NCBI RefSeq assembly: GCF_036320655.1
Contig: NZ_CP143258.1
Location: 1,798,001-1,862,000 of the forward strand
From: Porphyromonas pogonae
Lineage (GTDB): Bacteria; Bacteroidota; Bacteroidia; Bacteroidales; Porphyromonadaceae
Length of the DNA stretch: 64,000 nt
Reading direction: 5' to 3'
Shown: positions 41,536 through 51,618 of the stretch, piece by piece
How positions within the stretch are numbered: the first letter of the stretch is position 1
Layout of the letters: the number at the start of each line of letters is the position of its first letter
The notes under the pieces: generated by a model
Database searches by the model: none
What the model was told of the DNA's origin: nothing
Seen by the model: the letters and a program-made list of their open reading frames with translations, nothing else
Program-made: the position numbers and the translations under genes

Positions 41536-43767
41536 ATGGAAGAAGCAATGAACTTCAAAAGCGGAGTTTGGGAAAAAGAAATAAACGTCCGCGATTTCGT
41601 GATGAAAAATGTGACTCCTTATGATGGAGATGCCTCTTTTCTAAAGCCTGCTACGGAAAAAACCAAAGCTGTATGGGCAAAATGTTTAGTAGCCCTAAAA
41701 GAAGAGCGTGACAACAATGGTGTTCGTTCAATAGACACTAAGACAATTTCCTCTATTACTTCATTCAAACCCGGATACATAGATAAAGACAACGAAGTTG
41801 TTGTAGGTCTTCAGACCGACGAAGTACTGCGCAGAGCGATGAAACCTCTGGGTGGATACAAAGTCGTGGAAAAAGCCGTAAAAGAGAATGGTCTTGAGGT
41901 GGATGAGAGAGTGACCGATATCTTTACACACTATAGAAAAACTCATAATGACGGAGTTTTTGATGCTTATACCGATGAGATTCGTTCGTTCCGTTCATTA
42001 GGCTTTCTTACCGGTTTGCCTGACAATTATGCTCGAGGCAGAGTGATCGGAGACTATCGCAGACTTGCTCTATATGGTATCGATAGGCTTATTGAGGCAA
42101 AAAAAGAAGATCTTAAGAACCTTGTGGGCCCGATGACCGAAGATCGTATTCGCTTACGTGAAGAAGTGAGCGAGCAGATCAAAGCCCTCAAAGAAATAGC
42201 TGTAATGGGTGAGATGTATGGTTTTGATTTACATCGCCCTGCATTGAATGCTCAGGAAGCTGTTCAGTGGGTTTATTTTGCTTACCTTGCCGCTGTAAAA
42301 GATCAGGATGGTGCAGCCATGTCTATGGGTAATGTTTCATCTTTCCTAGATATCTATATCCAATACGATATGGATCATAAAGGCCTTACAGAAGAGTTGG
42401 CTCAGGAATTGATCGACCAATTTGTAATGAAACTTCGTATGGTTCGTCACTTGAGAATGAATTCATACAACGAAATATTTGCCGGAGACCCTACTTGGGT
42501 AACAGAGTCTATAGGAGGAAGCTTAGCTGATGGCCGTCACAAAGTGACTAAGACCTCATTCCGCTTTTTGCAGACTCTTTATAACCTTGGAGCAAGTCCG
42601 GAACCTAACCTAACTGTACTGTGGGGACAATCTCTGCCACAAGGATTCAAAGATTTTTGTGCTCAGGTCTCCATTGATACTTCATCTATTCAGTATGAGA
42701 ATGATGATTTGATGAGAGAAACCAGATGCAGTGATGATTATGGTATTGCCTGCTGTGTGTCTTTCCAAGAAATAGGAAAACAGATACAATTCTTCGGAGC
42801 ACGTACCAATTTGGCAAAAGCTTTACTTTTAGCCATGAATGCCGGACGTTGCGAGTTTACCGGAACAACTATGATTGAAGGTATTCCTGCTCTGAAGAGT
42901 GATGTATTGGATTTTGATGAAATATGGGCCAACTACTTGCTCGTACTCAAACAAGTTGCTCGTGTATACAATGAGTCTATGAACATCATTCATTTCATGC
43001 ATGACAAATACTATTATGAACGCGCCCAAATGGCATTTATTGACACCAATCCCAGAATCAACCTTGCATACGGAGTGGCAGGACTTTCTATCGCTACAGA
43101 CTCGCTTTCGGCTATCAAGCATGCCAAAGTAACTGCTCGCAGAAATGAGCAAGGACTTACTGTCGGATTTGATACGGAAGGTGAATTCCCATGCTATGGT
43201 AATGATGATGACCAAGTGGATGTAATAGCCAAAAACATTACCCATACCTTCAGCCAAATGCTCAAGGAACTTGCTATTTATAAAAATGCACAGCCTACTT
43301 TGTCAGTCCTTACCATTACAAGTAATGTAATGTATGGAAAGAAAACAGGAGCTACTCCTGATGGACGTGAAAAAGGGGTAGCTTTTGCTCCGGGTGCTAA
43401 TCCTATGCACGGACGTGACAATCACGGTGCAATTGCTTCACTTACATCTGTTGCTAAACTTGACTACACAGATGCAGAAGATGGTATCAGCAATACTTTC
43501 TCAATCATACCTCATTCATTGGGCTCCGATAAAGGTGAACAAGTAGAGAATCTTACGGGTATGATGGATGGTTACTTTAGCAAAGGTGCTCACCACTTGA
43601 ATGTAAATGTGCTCAATAGAGAAATGTTGGAAGACGCTATGGAGCATCCTGAGAATTATCCTCAGCTTACCATACGTGTATCCGGCTATGCTGTAAACTT
43701 CACGAAACTCAGTCGTGAACACCAGCTTGAGGTGATATCTCGTTCTTTCCACAAACGTATGCGATAA
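41536..43767 (+). CDS. pflB: Formate acetyltransferase (pyruvate formate-lyase)
   Basis: PFL splits pyruvate with CoA into acetyl-CoA and formate under anaerobic conditions through a glycyl radical. The 743-residue protein has the adjacent active-site cysteines in [13 protein letters not shown] (about 406-407) and the radical glycine in [19 protein letters not shown] (near residue 716). Length matches the family. pflA follows after 5 bases. The unit is one of two routes from pyruvate to acetyl-CoA in this window, the other being the 2-oxoacid dehydrogenase. Start ATG at 41536 or at 41548 ([11 protein letters not shown]) are both possible. Confidence 0.97.
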   Translation: MEEAMNFKSGVWEKEINVRDFVMKNVTPYDGDASFLKPATEKTKAVWAKCLVALKEERDNNGVRSIDTKTISSITSFKPGYIDKDNEVVVGLQTDEVLRRAMKPLGGYKVVEKAVKENGLEVDERVTDIFTHYRKTHNDGVFDAYTDEIRSFRSLGFLTGLPDNYARGRVIGDYRRLALYGIDRLIEAKKEDLKNLVGPMTEDRIRLREEVSEQIKALKEIAVMGEMYGFDLHRPALNAQEAVQWVYFAYLAAVKDQDGAAMSMGNVSSFLDIYIQYDMDHKGLTEELAQELIDQFVMKLRMVRHLRMNSYNEIFAGDPTWVTESIGGSLADGRHKVTKTSFRFLQTLYNLGASPEPNLTVLWGQSLPQGFKDFCAQVSIDTSSIQYENDDLMRETRCSDDYGIACCVSFQEIGKQIQFFGARTNLAKALLLAMNAGRCEFTGTTMIEGIPALKSDVLDFDEIWANYLLVLKQVARVYNESMNIIHFMHDKYYYERAQMAFIDTNPRINLAYGVAGLSIATDSLSAIKHAKVTARRNEQGLTVGFDTEGEFPCYGNDDDQVDVIAKNITHTFSQMLKELAIYKNAQPTLSVLTITSNVMYGKKTGATPDGREKGVAFAPGANPMHGRDNHGAIASLTSVAKLDYTDAEDGISNTFSIIPHSLGSDKGEQVENLTGMMDGYFSKGAHHLNVNVLNREMLEDAMEHPENYPQLTIRVSGYAVNFTKLSREHQLEVISRSFHKRMR

Positions 43768-43772
43768 CTGTA

Positions 43773-44510
43773 ATGAATCTTCCTGTAAGAGTTCATTCTT
43801 TCGAATCAATGGGAACTTTTGACGGGCCGGGTCTCCGGCTCGTCATCTTCTTGCAAGGATGTAACTTCAAGTGTCTTTATTGTGCAAACCCTGATACGAT
43901 AAATTGTAATCAGGGGGGACAGTTTGTATCTCCTGAAGAGATTGTAAGGAGAGCCGTGAGTGAAAAACCTTTTTTTGGACGCAGAGGCGGCGTTACTTTT
44001 AGTGGAGGAGAGCCTACACTTCAGGCAAAAGCTTTGATCCCTTTATGTCGCATGCTCAAAGAAAATGGCATACATATCTGTATAGATACCAATGGCAGCA
44101 TTATGAATGATGATGTGAAAGAGCTGTTTGGTATTGTGGATATGGTGTTGCTCGACTGCAAAGAAATCAATTCTGAAAGACATCTCGCAATCACAGGACG
44201 TGACAATAAGCAGACTCTGGCTACAGCTCATTATTTGTCTGTAATAAATAAGCCTATACGCTTGAGGTATGTATTAGTTCCGGGGTATACAGATGATGTA
44301 AATGATTTGGAAGCTTTAGGGAGGCATTTCGGATCATATTCCAATATTGAAAGGGTAGAGGTATTGCCGTACCATACGTATGGTAAGCACAAATACGAAT
44401 CACTTGGAGAGAAATATCAACTTGATGGAGTTGTGGAGCCTACTCAAGCTCAGGTTCAATCGGTAAAAGCCATCTTTTCAAAGTATTTTGCTAATGTATG
44501 GTCACAATGA
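43773..44510 (+). CDS. pflA: Pyruvate formate-lyase-activating enzyme
   Basis: A radical-SAM enzyme that installs the glycyl radical on PFL. The 245-residue protein starts with VHSFESMGTFDGPGLR, then the cluster motif CNFKCLYC (C30, C34, C37), the FSGGEPTLQ motif and the LLDCKEIN segment, all typical of PflA. It is co-transcribed with pflB (5-base gap). No terminator is seen before the IS982 copy that starts 123 bases downstream, so read-through into the element's antisense strand is possible. Confidence 0.96.
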   Translation: MNLPVRVHSFESMGTFDGPGLRLVIFLQGCNFKCLYCANPDTINCNQGGQFVSPEEIVRRAVSEKPFFGRRGGVTFSGGEPTLQAKALIPLCRMLKENGIHICIDTNGSIMNDDVKELFGIVDMVLLDCKEINSERHLAITGRDNKQTLATAHYLSVINKPIRLRYVLVPGYTDDVNDLEALGRHFGSYSNIERVEVLPYHTYGKHKYESLGEKYQLDGVVEPTQAQVQSVKAIFSKYFANVWSQ

Positions 44511-44632
44511 TAAAAACCGAGCAAGCGATATGTTTTGTGATGGATTCTGTTTTAAAGCGAATAAAGGAATAAGATAAAAAGCAAATAACTACCCATACGA
44601 TCCTTAGTATTAGGGAGGGGAAATCGATGTTA

Positions 44633-45709
44633 ACGTGAGTTCGGTCTAAGCGTGGTGTACTAAGAGGGTTGATGGATTGTGTATGATTTCTAGGTTTAAT
44701 TCCGGCTTTTTGGGTAGCAGATTGTAGGCAATTATGCCGGCAATCAAATTAATGGCGAAATTATTGACGCTTCTATGTCGTGTATGCTCTATTTGACAAA
44801 CGTTTTTGAGTAGGTCATTAACGGTTTCCACAAGTGCTCTTTTTCTGAGTAATATCCTATCATACAGGCTCATCAGTGTGTTTTTCATGTTTTTCTTTAT
44901 CTTCGTAATCATGTGTATGTCGTCAATGAAGAGCTTATCGAAAAGACTTTGTGAGATGTATCCTCTGTCGCCAACAAGTTTGCCGAAAAGTTTCTTCGTG
45001 AAGGTTCCGCCTTTAAGTGGAGCACGGTCATCCGTATTCCCCGGTGTGATTTGATATTGAATGATTTCACCCCGGTCGTTAATCACAATATGCAGTTTGA
45101 AACCATAGAACCATCCCATACTGCATTTGCCCTTTTGGGCCCATCCTTTCATGGTCTTATGCCCGTGTGCCCGCTTGATATGGCAGGTGCGTAAAGGTGT
45201 GGAATCAATGAATGAGATACCGGTGCATTCGCCCAAACAACACATATTGAGAAATGAAATTAGTTTGAATGCCACCTTGCTTTGTAATTCCACAAAACGA
45301 TTGTAAGAGACCAACGAAGGAAAATCCGAATGACATTGTTGCGTAATATATTGAAGATAAAAGGACTTAAAATCGCGATACCTCGAATGATGGAAAAGAA
45401 TCAGAATAGTCATGATTTCAGCATCGGACATCCTAAACTTGCGATTTCTTCGCTTTTTGTTTCCTTCGCAAAGGGTTCTTTGCTGAATCAAGGTATCGAA
45501 AAGTTTGGAAAAATCATCGGTAAGACAGAAAATTTCAACTATATTTGTTTTCATAAAGTGGTGTTTTGTTTGTTTATATCTTATTGATTATCAACTACTA
45601 AGATACAAATAATTCACCACTTTTGCAATGAAATACATAAGAAATTACACTGATTTACAACACTTTCTAAACTCTATTATTCCTATTATCCCTTATATCG
45701 AACTCACGT
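44633..45709 (-). mobile_element. IS982-family insertion sequence, copy 2
   Basis: A 1077-base element identical in layout to copy 1 but in the opposite orientation. It is flanked by the 7-base duplication GATGTTA (44626-44632 and 45710-45716). The terminal repeats begin ACGTGAGTTCG at both ends. The duplications of the two copies differ and each is matched on both of its own sides, so each copy arose from a separate insertion and the 6.4-kb segment between them has not been inverted since. Confidence 0.92.
44646..45554 (-). CDS. IS982-family transposase (copy 2)
   Basis: The 302-residue DDE transposase is identical in protein sequence to copy 1, with D117, D196 and E243 intact. It is read towards pflA. 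Function and family are as for copy 1; the only visible nucleotide difference is silent. Confidence 0.95.
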   Translation of the reverse strand: MKTNIVEIFCLTDDFSKLFDTLIQQRTLCEGNKKRRNRKFRMSDAEIMTILILFHHSRYRDFKSFYLQYITQQCHSDFPSLVSYNRFVELQSKVAFKLISFLNMCCLGECTGISFIDSTPLRTCHIKRAHGHKTMKGWAQKGKCSMGWFYGFKLHIVINDRGEIIQYQITPGNTDDRAPLKGGTFTKKLFGKLVGDRGYISQSLFDKLFIDDIHMITKIKKNMKNTLMSLYDRILLRKRALVETVNDLLKNVCQIEHTRHRSVNNFAINLIAGIIAYNLLPKKPELNLEIIHNPSTLLVHHA

Positions 45710-45785
45710 GATGTTAATATAACCAAACAGCTCTACATGGCCTAGGCGTTGTATCGGTGTCGCTTTATAGACAAGAGCTTATTGT

Positions 45786-45852
45786 TTCAGGTAAATGACC
45801 AAGCGCGAATCTCGCAAGCAACGAAGCAATTTGCCTGCTATACAACGGTCTC
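45786..45852. mobile_element. Fragment of the GAGACCGTTG MITE-like element
   Basis: The 67 bases are the reverse complement of 8551-8617 with one mismatch and stop abruptly at TTCAG, so this is one end of the element only. It lies 77 bases from IS982 copy 2 and ends just before the terminator hairpin at 45862. Confidence 0.75.
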
Positions 45853-45902
45853 AAAAAAGCTGAGGGTGTGTCAAAGAGAAATACTTCTCTTGACACACCC
45901 TC
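45853..45902 (-). terminator. Terminator of the sigma/DUF4252 operon
   Basis: GAGGGTGTGTCAA pairs with TTGACACACCCTC, extended by AGAGAA/TTCTCT, giving a stem of about 18 bp (45862-45902). On the minus strand AGCTTTTTT follows, suited to end the leftward operon. Confidence 0.88.
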
Positions 45903-45948
45903 CTGCAAAATAGAGATTATGCTATCTTTCTATCACTTATTTTCCATT

Positions 45949-46437
45949 TTATTTTGAGAAGTTTTTGATGGACTCTTTCGAGAAGTTTCCAAGCATGCTC
46001 ACGATATTCATAGTACTATCGGCCTCGTTAATGATGTAAATAGTATTATAGCCTCCTTTATTGTTCTTATAGCCAATAATCCTATTCTCATTGTTACCAT
46101 TCTTAGAGATCATTAATACCTCTGCTTTCTTATCCTTGCCACTCATTATGGGTTCGAATTCTTGCTTGAGAACTTGTTTATTTTTATCTCCTTGAGCAGT
46201 GAAGACGTACATTTGTTCTGTACTTTTCACCATATCTCCCATCATTTTATTATCAGAGCCGGCCTCCTGTCCTATCATTCCTGATGCATTTTTGAGCATG
46301 GCTTCCGTGATATACACAGTGTTTATTTCCTTAATATTCATTAATTTCTGAAAATTAACACCCTGTGCCTTGCTCGCATATGATATTAAGATCAATAATA
46401 TCACTAATAATGCGGATTTGAAGCTAATTTTTTTCAT
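45949..46437 (-). CDS. DUF4252 domain-containing exported protein
   Basis: The 162-residue protein has a signal peptide (ending SYASKAQ at about 25) and a small domain with the MLKNASGM...EQMYVFTAQGD pattern of DUF4252, a Bacteroidetes family of unknown function. It is the third gene of a unit with an ECF sigma factor and an anti-sigma-like protein, overlapping the latter by 14 bases. DUF4252 genes are typically found in just this setting, which suggests a role in an envelope response controlled by the sigma factor, but no biochemical function is known. Confidence 0.8.
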   Translation of the reverse strand: MKKISFKSALLVILLILISYASKAQGVNFQKLMNIKEINTVYITEAMLKNASGMIGQEAGSDNKMMGDMVKSTEQMYVFTAQGDKNKQVLKQEFEPIMSGKDKKAEVLMISKNGNNENRIIGYKNNKGGYNTIYIINEADSTMNIVSMLGNFSKESIKNFSK

Positions 46438-47008
46438 TGTCGTTTTTTATTTGAGGATTAAATATTGACAAATAGTTATTTAATTTTTGATCAATTTGCA
46501 TCAATTGATATTGTACTTGCTTCTGCGCATCACGGCTTATTTGCAGTGTACTTGATATGATTGTCATGGCTTGCAGGGCTTCTCTATTGGCTTCCTCTTT
46601 AGTGAGGGGAATCCCGTTTTTGGTAGATACATCATTATGGAGAATATTTATTTTATATACAGTAATTCCTACTAAGGATATAACCAATAGTGCCACGGCT
46701 GCATATTTTAAAGAAGCTTTGAATAATAATGATATATTTCTTTTACGAGTAATCGGCTGTGCTTTTAGAGAAGTGGAGTTACTCTCCAACATCGTTTTTA
46801 ATTTTATATCTTCATCTTCTAATACATGAAGGGTAGCTTCGTCATTTTCGAAGTGTGAGCGAATAATTAAAGCATCATCATGATAGGGCGAATTTTCATC
46901 CGCATCCATCAACAAAAGGTATAATTTTAGTTCATCCTCTCTGCTGGATGTCCCTTCATAATATCTTTCGAGGAGTTCTTTGATCTTATTATTATCTAAA
47001 ACATTCAT
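46424..47008 (-). CDS. Anti-sigma-factor-like membrane protein
   Basis: The 194-residue protein has a cytoplasmic N-terminal part (about 1-95, starting MNVLDNNKIKELLERYYEG, similar to the start of Bacteroidetes anti-sigma-like proteins), one membrane span (about 100-120) and an extracytoplasmic helical tail. It lies between the sigma factor (10-base gap) and the DUF4252 gene. Position, topology and length suit an anti-sigma factor that holds the sigma factor at the membrane, but no zinc-binding anti-sigma motif is seen. Function is inferred. Confidence 0.65.
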   Translation of the reverse strand: MNVLDNNKIKELLERYYEGTSSREDELKLYLLLMDADENSPYHDDALIIRSHFENDEATLHVLEDEDIKLKTMLESNSTSLKAQPITRKRNISLLFKASLKYAAVALLVISLVGITVYKINILHNDVSTKNGIPLTKEEANREALQAMTIISSTLQISRDAQKQVQYQLMQIDQKLNNYLSIFNPQIKNDNEKN

Positions 47009-47018
47009 GACTTTTATA

Positions 47019-47525
47019 TCAATAGTTTTTTCCTATTATTGTTTTTATTTCTTTTCTTAGTCTCGAGAGTATTACTCTCACATTTCCTTCTGAGATAGAG
47101 AGCCTTTCGGCAACCTCTTTATTGGATATCTGTTCTATGTGAGTCAGTTTTATTATAGATCTATGAGGCTCTTTGAGATCATGGATCCATTGACTTACCA
47201 TATGCAGATTTTCTTTTGCTATTAGGTGTTCAGCAGCATCCTTAGCTTGAGCAGGAATATCAATATCGAAATCATCAATTCTTACTGATGTATCATTTTT
47301 TTGTTTCCGCAACTTATCTAAGCAATAATTCTTTGCTATTCTTATCATAAAAGCCTTAGGATAAACCACCTCATCAAGCTCCGATCTATTCTCCCAGATT
47401 TTCAAGAAGATGTCTTGAGTAGCATCTTTTGCTTCCTCATCATCATTCAATATTATCATGCAAGTCTGTTGTACAGAACTCCTGAAAGGGATGAAAGTAT
47501 TTAGAAATTCCTGATCAGTATACAT
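47019..47525 (-). CDS. RNA polymerase ECF sigma factor
   Basis: A 168-residue sigma-70-family factor of the ECF type. Region 2 (about 10-75) includes DATQDIFLKIWENRSELDEV, and region 4 (about 110-165) has HIEQISNKEVAERLSISEGN and the helix RVILSRLRKEI. It heads the unit sigma-anti-sigma-DUF4252. A perfect palindrome ATGCCC-A-GGGCAT (47571-47583) lies 45 bases upstream. The adjacent TonB receptor gene is separated by a terminator, so regulation of that gene by this sigma is possible but not shown. Confidence 0.9.
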   Translation of the reverse strand: MYTDQEFLNTFIPFRSSVQQTCMIILNDDEEAKDATQDIFLKIWENRSELDEVVYPKAFMIRIAKNYCLDKLRKQKNDTSVRIDDFDIDIPAQAKDAAEHLIAKENLHMVSQWIHDLKEPHRSIIKLTHIEQISNKEVAERLSISEGNVRVILSRLRKEIKTIIGKNY

Positions 47526-47570
47526 AGTATTCGGTTTACACTATACAGCTAAATTGATATTATAGTTACT

Positions 47571-47583
47571 ATGCCCAGGGCAT
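47571..47583. promoter_or_regulatory. Palindrome upstream of the ECF sigma gene
   Basis: ATGCCCAGGGCAT is a perfect 13-base palindrome (6-bp arms). It is GC-rich in an AT-rich gap, so it stands out as a possible operator; nothing else supports this. Confidence 0.3.
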
Positions 47584-47729
47584 ATATACTTGCTTTATTA
47601 TGTTGAGGGTTATTATTTTCATCATTCTTCAATACTTTAAAAAAAAGCGTCTTTATCTCTATGACGTATTCCGAAATGATTTGTTACAAATTTAATTTTC
47701 TTTTTGATGCATTATAGGAGGTAATAAGA

Positions 47730-47764
47730 AAGAAAAAGGTCGCCCTTTCATAAAGAGCGACCTT
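47730..47764 (-). terminator. Terminator of the TonB-dependent receptor gene
   Basis: AAGGTCGC (47736-47743) pairs with GCGACCTT (47757-47764), extended by CCTTT/AAAG. On the minus strand it is followed by TTTTTC, 22 bases after the receptor stop codon. Confidence 0.85.
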
Positions 47765-47786
47765 GTAATGGGGTGAAAATCCGGAA

Positions 47787-50285
47787 TTAGAAGGAAACCT
47801 TTGTTCCAACGAATATTCGACGAGGCTGCATTGGCCCGTAAATATATGCTGAAGCTCTTCCGGGTCCTTTATCCATGTCATTTTGATAAGCATTGAAGAT
47901 GTTTTGAACACCTGCATTGAGTTCCAAATTCATGGTGGAACTCAAATGGAACTCATAAGTAGTTTTGAAATCCATTTCAAAGAATGATTTTGTTTTTTTG
48001 AGATAAGCAAAACCCGGTGCTACACCTTTGAATCTTTGTCCATCCATTTCATAATCAAAAAAGCCGTCTTTGTCTATTTTGCTTTTTTCTATGTCTCCCT
48101 CATAAGCTTCATGCAAGGCTTTCATAGAACCGGTGAATGTACCACTCAAGTTAAAGCTCAGATTGTGAGTAGGGCGAAGAGTAGTAACAAAATAGCTGTA
48201 GAAATTAGGTGTTCTTTCAAAGTCTTTAGTTGTTATAGCCTTTTGACCTGTTTCTTTATCCTCATCTACCAAGTCTTTCTCTACACCATAGCGGCTTCTC
48301 TGCATGGTAGCTCCTAATTGGATGTCAAAAAGTCTACCGTATGCAAGTCTACCTTCAAGATTAACTCCAAACACTTTGCTGGTACCTTCTTTTTGGTTGA
48401 TCACAGTGCGGATAGATATTCCGTTCTCTTCTTTTTCCACAGGAGAGGTGGTAAACTGATCATTGATAAATGTAGCAAACCCCTCAAGCATCAAGTTATA
48501 CTGCCATTTATCCGACTTGCCGTACCAGTCAATAGATCCGCTTAAGCTTCTTGAACGTTCTTCTTTCAGATCCTTATCCAAAACACGCGCAACAGGAGTA
48601 CCTCCGGCAAGTTCTACGTGCATCTCTTCATCAAAATATTGAGGAGCTCTAAAGCCTTCGCTATATGAAAGTCTTACAGAAAGGTCTTCAATAGGGTTGT
48701 ATCTAACGTTTGCTCTGGGACTGAAAATAAATAGTGAGTTGATATCTTTCTTACCATTTTGTTTCAATGTAACATAGTCAAAGCGGCCACCTACAAGTAA
48801 GCTCAATTTATCAGTTTTGTATTCGATCTGATCAAACTGGCTAAAAGTAAGATTCTCTTGATCTATGGCTTTGGATCTGAAACCGCTTTGATCCTTAAGA
48901 CTACCACTAGTGAGTTCGGCTCCCGCAGTAATTTCCCAGCGATCAGCGATGTTATGATTGTATGATGCACCTCCTTGTATATCCAATCCTTTTGTGGTAC
49001 CATATGATGTCAAAGAGTTACGTACTTCTTCACGTGTCTTTTCATCTGTAATGCTTTTTAGCAACTCATCTACAAAGTCACCTCCGCCATAGTAGCTATT
49101 ACGTCTTACATTTTGAGCAGAGAAATAAAGGCTCAGTCTATTTTTACCTTCATTAAAGCCCTGATCGAATTTAAGACTACCACCATTGATATAGTGTTGT
49201 AGATATTCAGCTATTCGAGCTTCGAAAGGGGGAAGATCCAATCGATCCCCACCACGGCGATACTCTTGCATAGAGTGGAACTCAGCTGTAAGTTTGCTGT
49301 AAAGTCCGGTTTTGTAGAATGAGCGGAAGCCCAACCCTCTATTGCGAAGTACCGGTAGTTCTGTGAAAGAATCCTCATTATAATCGAATCCCGGACGATA
49401 GCTATGCTGCCCAAAAACAGTGACACCGCCTTTTTGATCTTCTGTGATCATTGATGCGTTGAAATTGGTTACAGTCTGTATTTTCCTAAATCCATCCTTC
49501 TCTCTGTTGAATGATGTAAGCGTAGAACTGATCTCACCACTGTTTCTCACAGGCTCTTTGGTGATAATATTGATTACTCCACCTACAGCGTTAGAGCCGA
49601 AAAGAGCGGAACCTCCACCACGAAGTACCTCTACTCGGTCAATCATATTTGCAGGGATCTGCTCTAAGCCATAAACACCGGCTAGGGCACTAAACATAGG
49701 GCGACTATCTATAAGGATTTGTGAGTATGCGCCCTCAAGGCCGTTGATGCGTACTTGGTTGAAACCACAATTCTGACAATTGTTTTCAACACGTAGACCC
49801 GGTTGGAATTTAAGACCTTGACTGAGATTGCTGGCGTTGGTTTTGATAAATATATCTGATGGAATCACAGTAACCAATGTGGAAGCCTTACGTCTCAAAG
49901 TTTCATTTCTATTGGAAGTTACTACAACCCCATCCAGAGATATTGCTTCCTCCTTCATATAAAGGTCAATATGTCTTTTTGACCCTTCATGAATTGTTAC
50001 GTTCTCCATGACGTCACCATAACCCATGTTGCGAGCAATGAGCTTTACTGTGCCTACCGGTATGCCTTTGATTGAGAAGTTACCGTTTGAGTCAGTTGTT
50101 GTTCCCAAAGTAGTTCCTTTAATCAGAACTTGTACATACGGCAATGCCTCTCGGGTACGCGCATCAACCACTGTACCTGTTACCGATCCGGTGGTTTTGC
50201 CTTTCTGTTGGGCAGAAAGATCATGACTAACAATTCCGGCAAAAATGCATAACATGCACATCAAGCGAGTAATTTGTTGTTTCAT
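47787..50285 (-). CDS. TonB-dependent outer-membrane receptor
   Basis: An 832-residue receptor for energy-dependent uptake. It has a signal peptide (1-25, ending DLSAQ), a carboxypeptidase-regulatory-like domain (about 35-115: GTVVDARTREALPYVQV), a plug (about 125-245, with the segment NNCQNCGFNQVRINGLEGAY and VEVLRGGGSALFGSNAVGGV) and a barrel ending in VGTKVSF, the usual terminal aromatic strand. The NCxxC pair in the plug is a feature of a receptor subgroup often tied to metals or metal chelates. The substrate is unknown. It is transcribed alone, with TAACTTTG (50349-50356, minus strand) as likely -7 element. Confidence 0.9.
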   Translation of the reverse strand: MKQQITRLMCMLCIFAGIVSHDLSAQQKGKTTGSVTGTVVDARTREALPYVQVLIKGTTLGTTTDSNGNFSIKGIPVGTVKLIARNMGYGDVMENVTIHEGSKRHIDLYMKEEAISLDGVVVTSNRNETLRRKASTLVTVIPSDIFIKTNASNLSQGLKFQPGLRVENNCQNCGFNQVRINGLEGAYSQILIDSRPMFSALAGVYGLEQIPANMIDRVEVLRGGGSALFGSNAVGGVINIITKEPVRNSGEISSTLTSFNREKDGFRKIQTVTNFNASMITEDQKGGVTVFGQHSYRPGFDYNEDSFTELPVLRNRGLGFRSFYKTGLYSKLTAEFHSMQEYRRGGDRLDLPPFEARIAEYLQHYINGGSLKFDQGFNEGKNRLSLYFSAQNVRRNSYYGGGDFVDELLKSITDEKTREEVRNSLTSYGTTKGLDIQGGASYNHNIADRWEITAGAELTSGSLKDQSGFRSKAIDQENLTFSQFDQIEYKTDKLSLLVGGRFDYVTLKQNGKKDINSLFIFSPRANVRYNPIEDLSVRLSYSEGFRAPQYFDEEMHVELAGGTPVARVLDKDLKEERSRSLSGSIDWYGKSDKWQYNLMLEGFATFINDQFTTSPVEKEENGISIRTVINQKEGTSKVFGVNLEGRLAYGRLFDIQLGATMQRSRYGVEKDLVDEDKETGQKAITTKDFERTPNFYSYFVTTLRPTHNLSFNLSGTFTGSMKALHEAYEGDIEKSKIDKDGFFDYEMDGQRFKGVAPGFAYLKKTKSFFEMDFKTTYEFHLSSTMNLELNAGVQNIFNAYQNDMDKGPGRASAYIYGPMQPRRIFVGTKVSF

Positions 50286-50348
50286 AAATTTTTATTTTTA
50301 TTATGATTATAATATAAATTTCATTTGATTCTAACATTGGAAAACAGT

Positions 50349-50356
50349 CAAAGTTA
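50349..50356 (-). promoter_or_regulatory. Likely -7 element of the TonB-dependent receptor gene
   Basis: TAACTTTG on the minus strand lies 64 bases before the receptor ATG. It fits TAnnTTTG; no clear TTG partner. Confidence 0.4.
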
Positions 50357-50556
50357 GGTTGTTTGTTTACGTAGATTGCCCTATACAAAATAAAATACCC
50401 AATAATAGGTATACGTAAAAGAGGAATTCGGATATATTTCACTTTATTAGGTACAATCTAAGGTGAGTACCTTTGGATTATTTTTGATTATAAAGCCAAA
50501 TAGCACTTTCTCAAAACGTTGAAGGATTGCCGGGAAAATATAGAAGATATAAACAA

Positions 50557-51558
50557 CTATCTGAAAATAACGGCAAGTAATTCTTTCATGATATCTGCAT
50601 TGGATGCATTAGAGTCTATTCCTTTAGATGCGGCATCTGACAGTCTGATTTGTCTGATTATATTAAACACATGTCCTAAACTGTAAAACCTCATTCCGGT
50701 AATATAATCTCTTACTTGAAACTTATTCCTGAAGCCAAGCATGCTCATGATTGTTTGTTCATCTTTGCGAGGGGGATATAGCACAATCAGGAGGTTGGTA
50801 AAGTAGTTAAACAACACTGCCAATGTAGACTGTATCGGATTGGCTTGTTCATTCTTAGCAAAATGTGACGCAATGAGATAAGCTTTACTTACATCTTTTT
50901 CTATCACAGCTTTGAGAAACTCAAAATTGTTGAAATCCTTACTTATACCAATATTACGTTCTATAAGTTCTGAGGTAATCACTTTATCATTATTGCCCAG
51001 TGAAATAGCCAATTTGTCCAGTTCCGAGGATATCTTTTCCAGATCATTTCCCAGAAAATCTGCCAGCATATTGGCACTTCGAGGGTCTATCATAAGATTC
51101 TTTCCTGCAGCCATAGAACTTATGGTATCAGGAATTTTATAATCGGGTATTTTTACCGACTCAAATACACTCCCCAATTCTTCTCCTATTTTATATAGAG
51201 CCTTTCTTTTGTCCGGCTTTTTCTTGATGCATAGTACAAGTATGGTGGTGGTAGGTATGGATTCAATATATTTAGCTATAGTATCTACATCTTTTACTTG
51301 TTGGGCTTCATGTACTACAACGAGTTGGTAATCTGACATCATGGGGAAGCGCATGGCTTCATTGATGATATCTTTGGCCGATACGCTATCTCCATAAAGG
51401 ATTGTTTGATTGAAATCTTTCTCAGCTTCAGAGATCACCAATGTTTCAAAATATTCACAAAGCTTATCAATGTAGTAAGGCTCTTCCCCCACAAGTAAAT
51501 ACAGCTTACTGAAATTGCGCTTTTTGAGACTTCTTATAACTTGCTCGTAAGTAATCAT
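50557..51558 (-). CDS. holA: DNA polymerase III subunit delta
   Basis: The clamp-loader subunit that opens the beta clamp, 333 residues. It starts MITYEQVIRSLKKRNFSKLY, with LLVGEEPYYIDKLCEYF typical of delta domain I, and a C-terminal helical collar domain ending DIMKELLAVIF. A TTG two codons upstream is less likely than ATG at 51558. Delta is poorly conserved, yet length and the GEEPYYID start are convincing. It lies 60 bases after amn and is probably co-transcribed with it. Confidence 0.88.
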   Translation of the reverse strand: MITYEQVIRSLKKRNFSKLYLLVGEEPYYIDKLCEYFETLVISEAEKDFNQTILYGDSVSAKDIINEAMRFPMMSDYQLVVVHEAQQVKDVDTIAKYIESIPTTTILVLCIKKKPDKRKALYKIGEELGSVFESVKIPDYKIPDTISSMAAGKNLMIDPRSANMLADFLGNDLEKISSELDKLAISLGNNDKVITSELIERNIGISKDFNNFEFLKAVIEKDVSKAYLIASHFAKNEQANPIQSTLAVLFNYFTNLLIVLYPPRKDEQTIMSMLGFRNKFQVRDYITGMRFYSLGHVFNIIRQIRLSDAASKGIDSNASNADIMKELLAVIFR

Positions 51559-51618
51559 AGTCAATAATATATAATGTAAACAATAGCCCTCTGATTAGAT
51601 GGGATAAATTATGAATTA

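Noticed and set aside
37121-45709. A composite transposon carrying efp and pflBA
   Set aside because: The outer flanks do not match each other; each IS982 copy has its own matched target duplication, which shows independent insertions around core genes.
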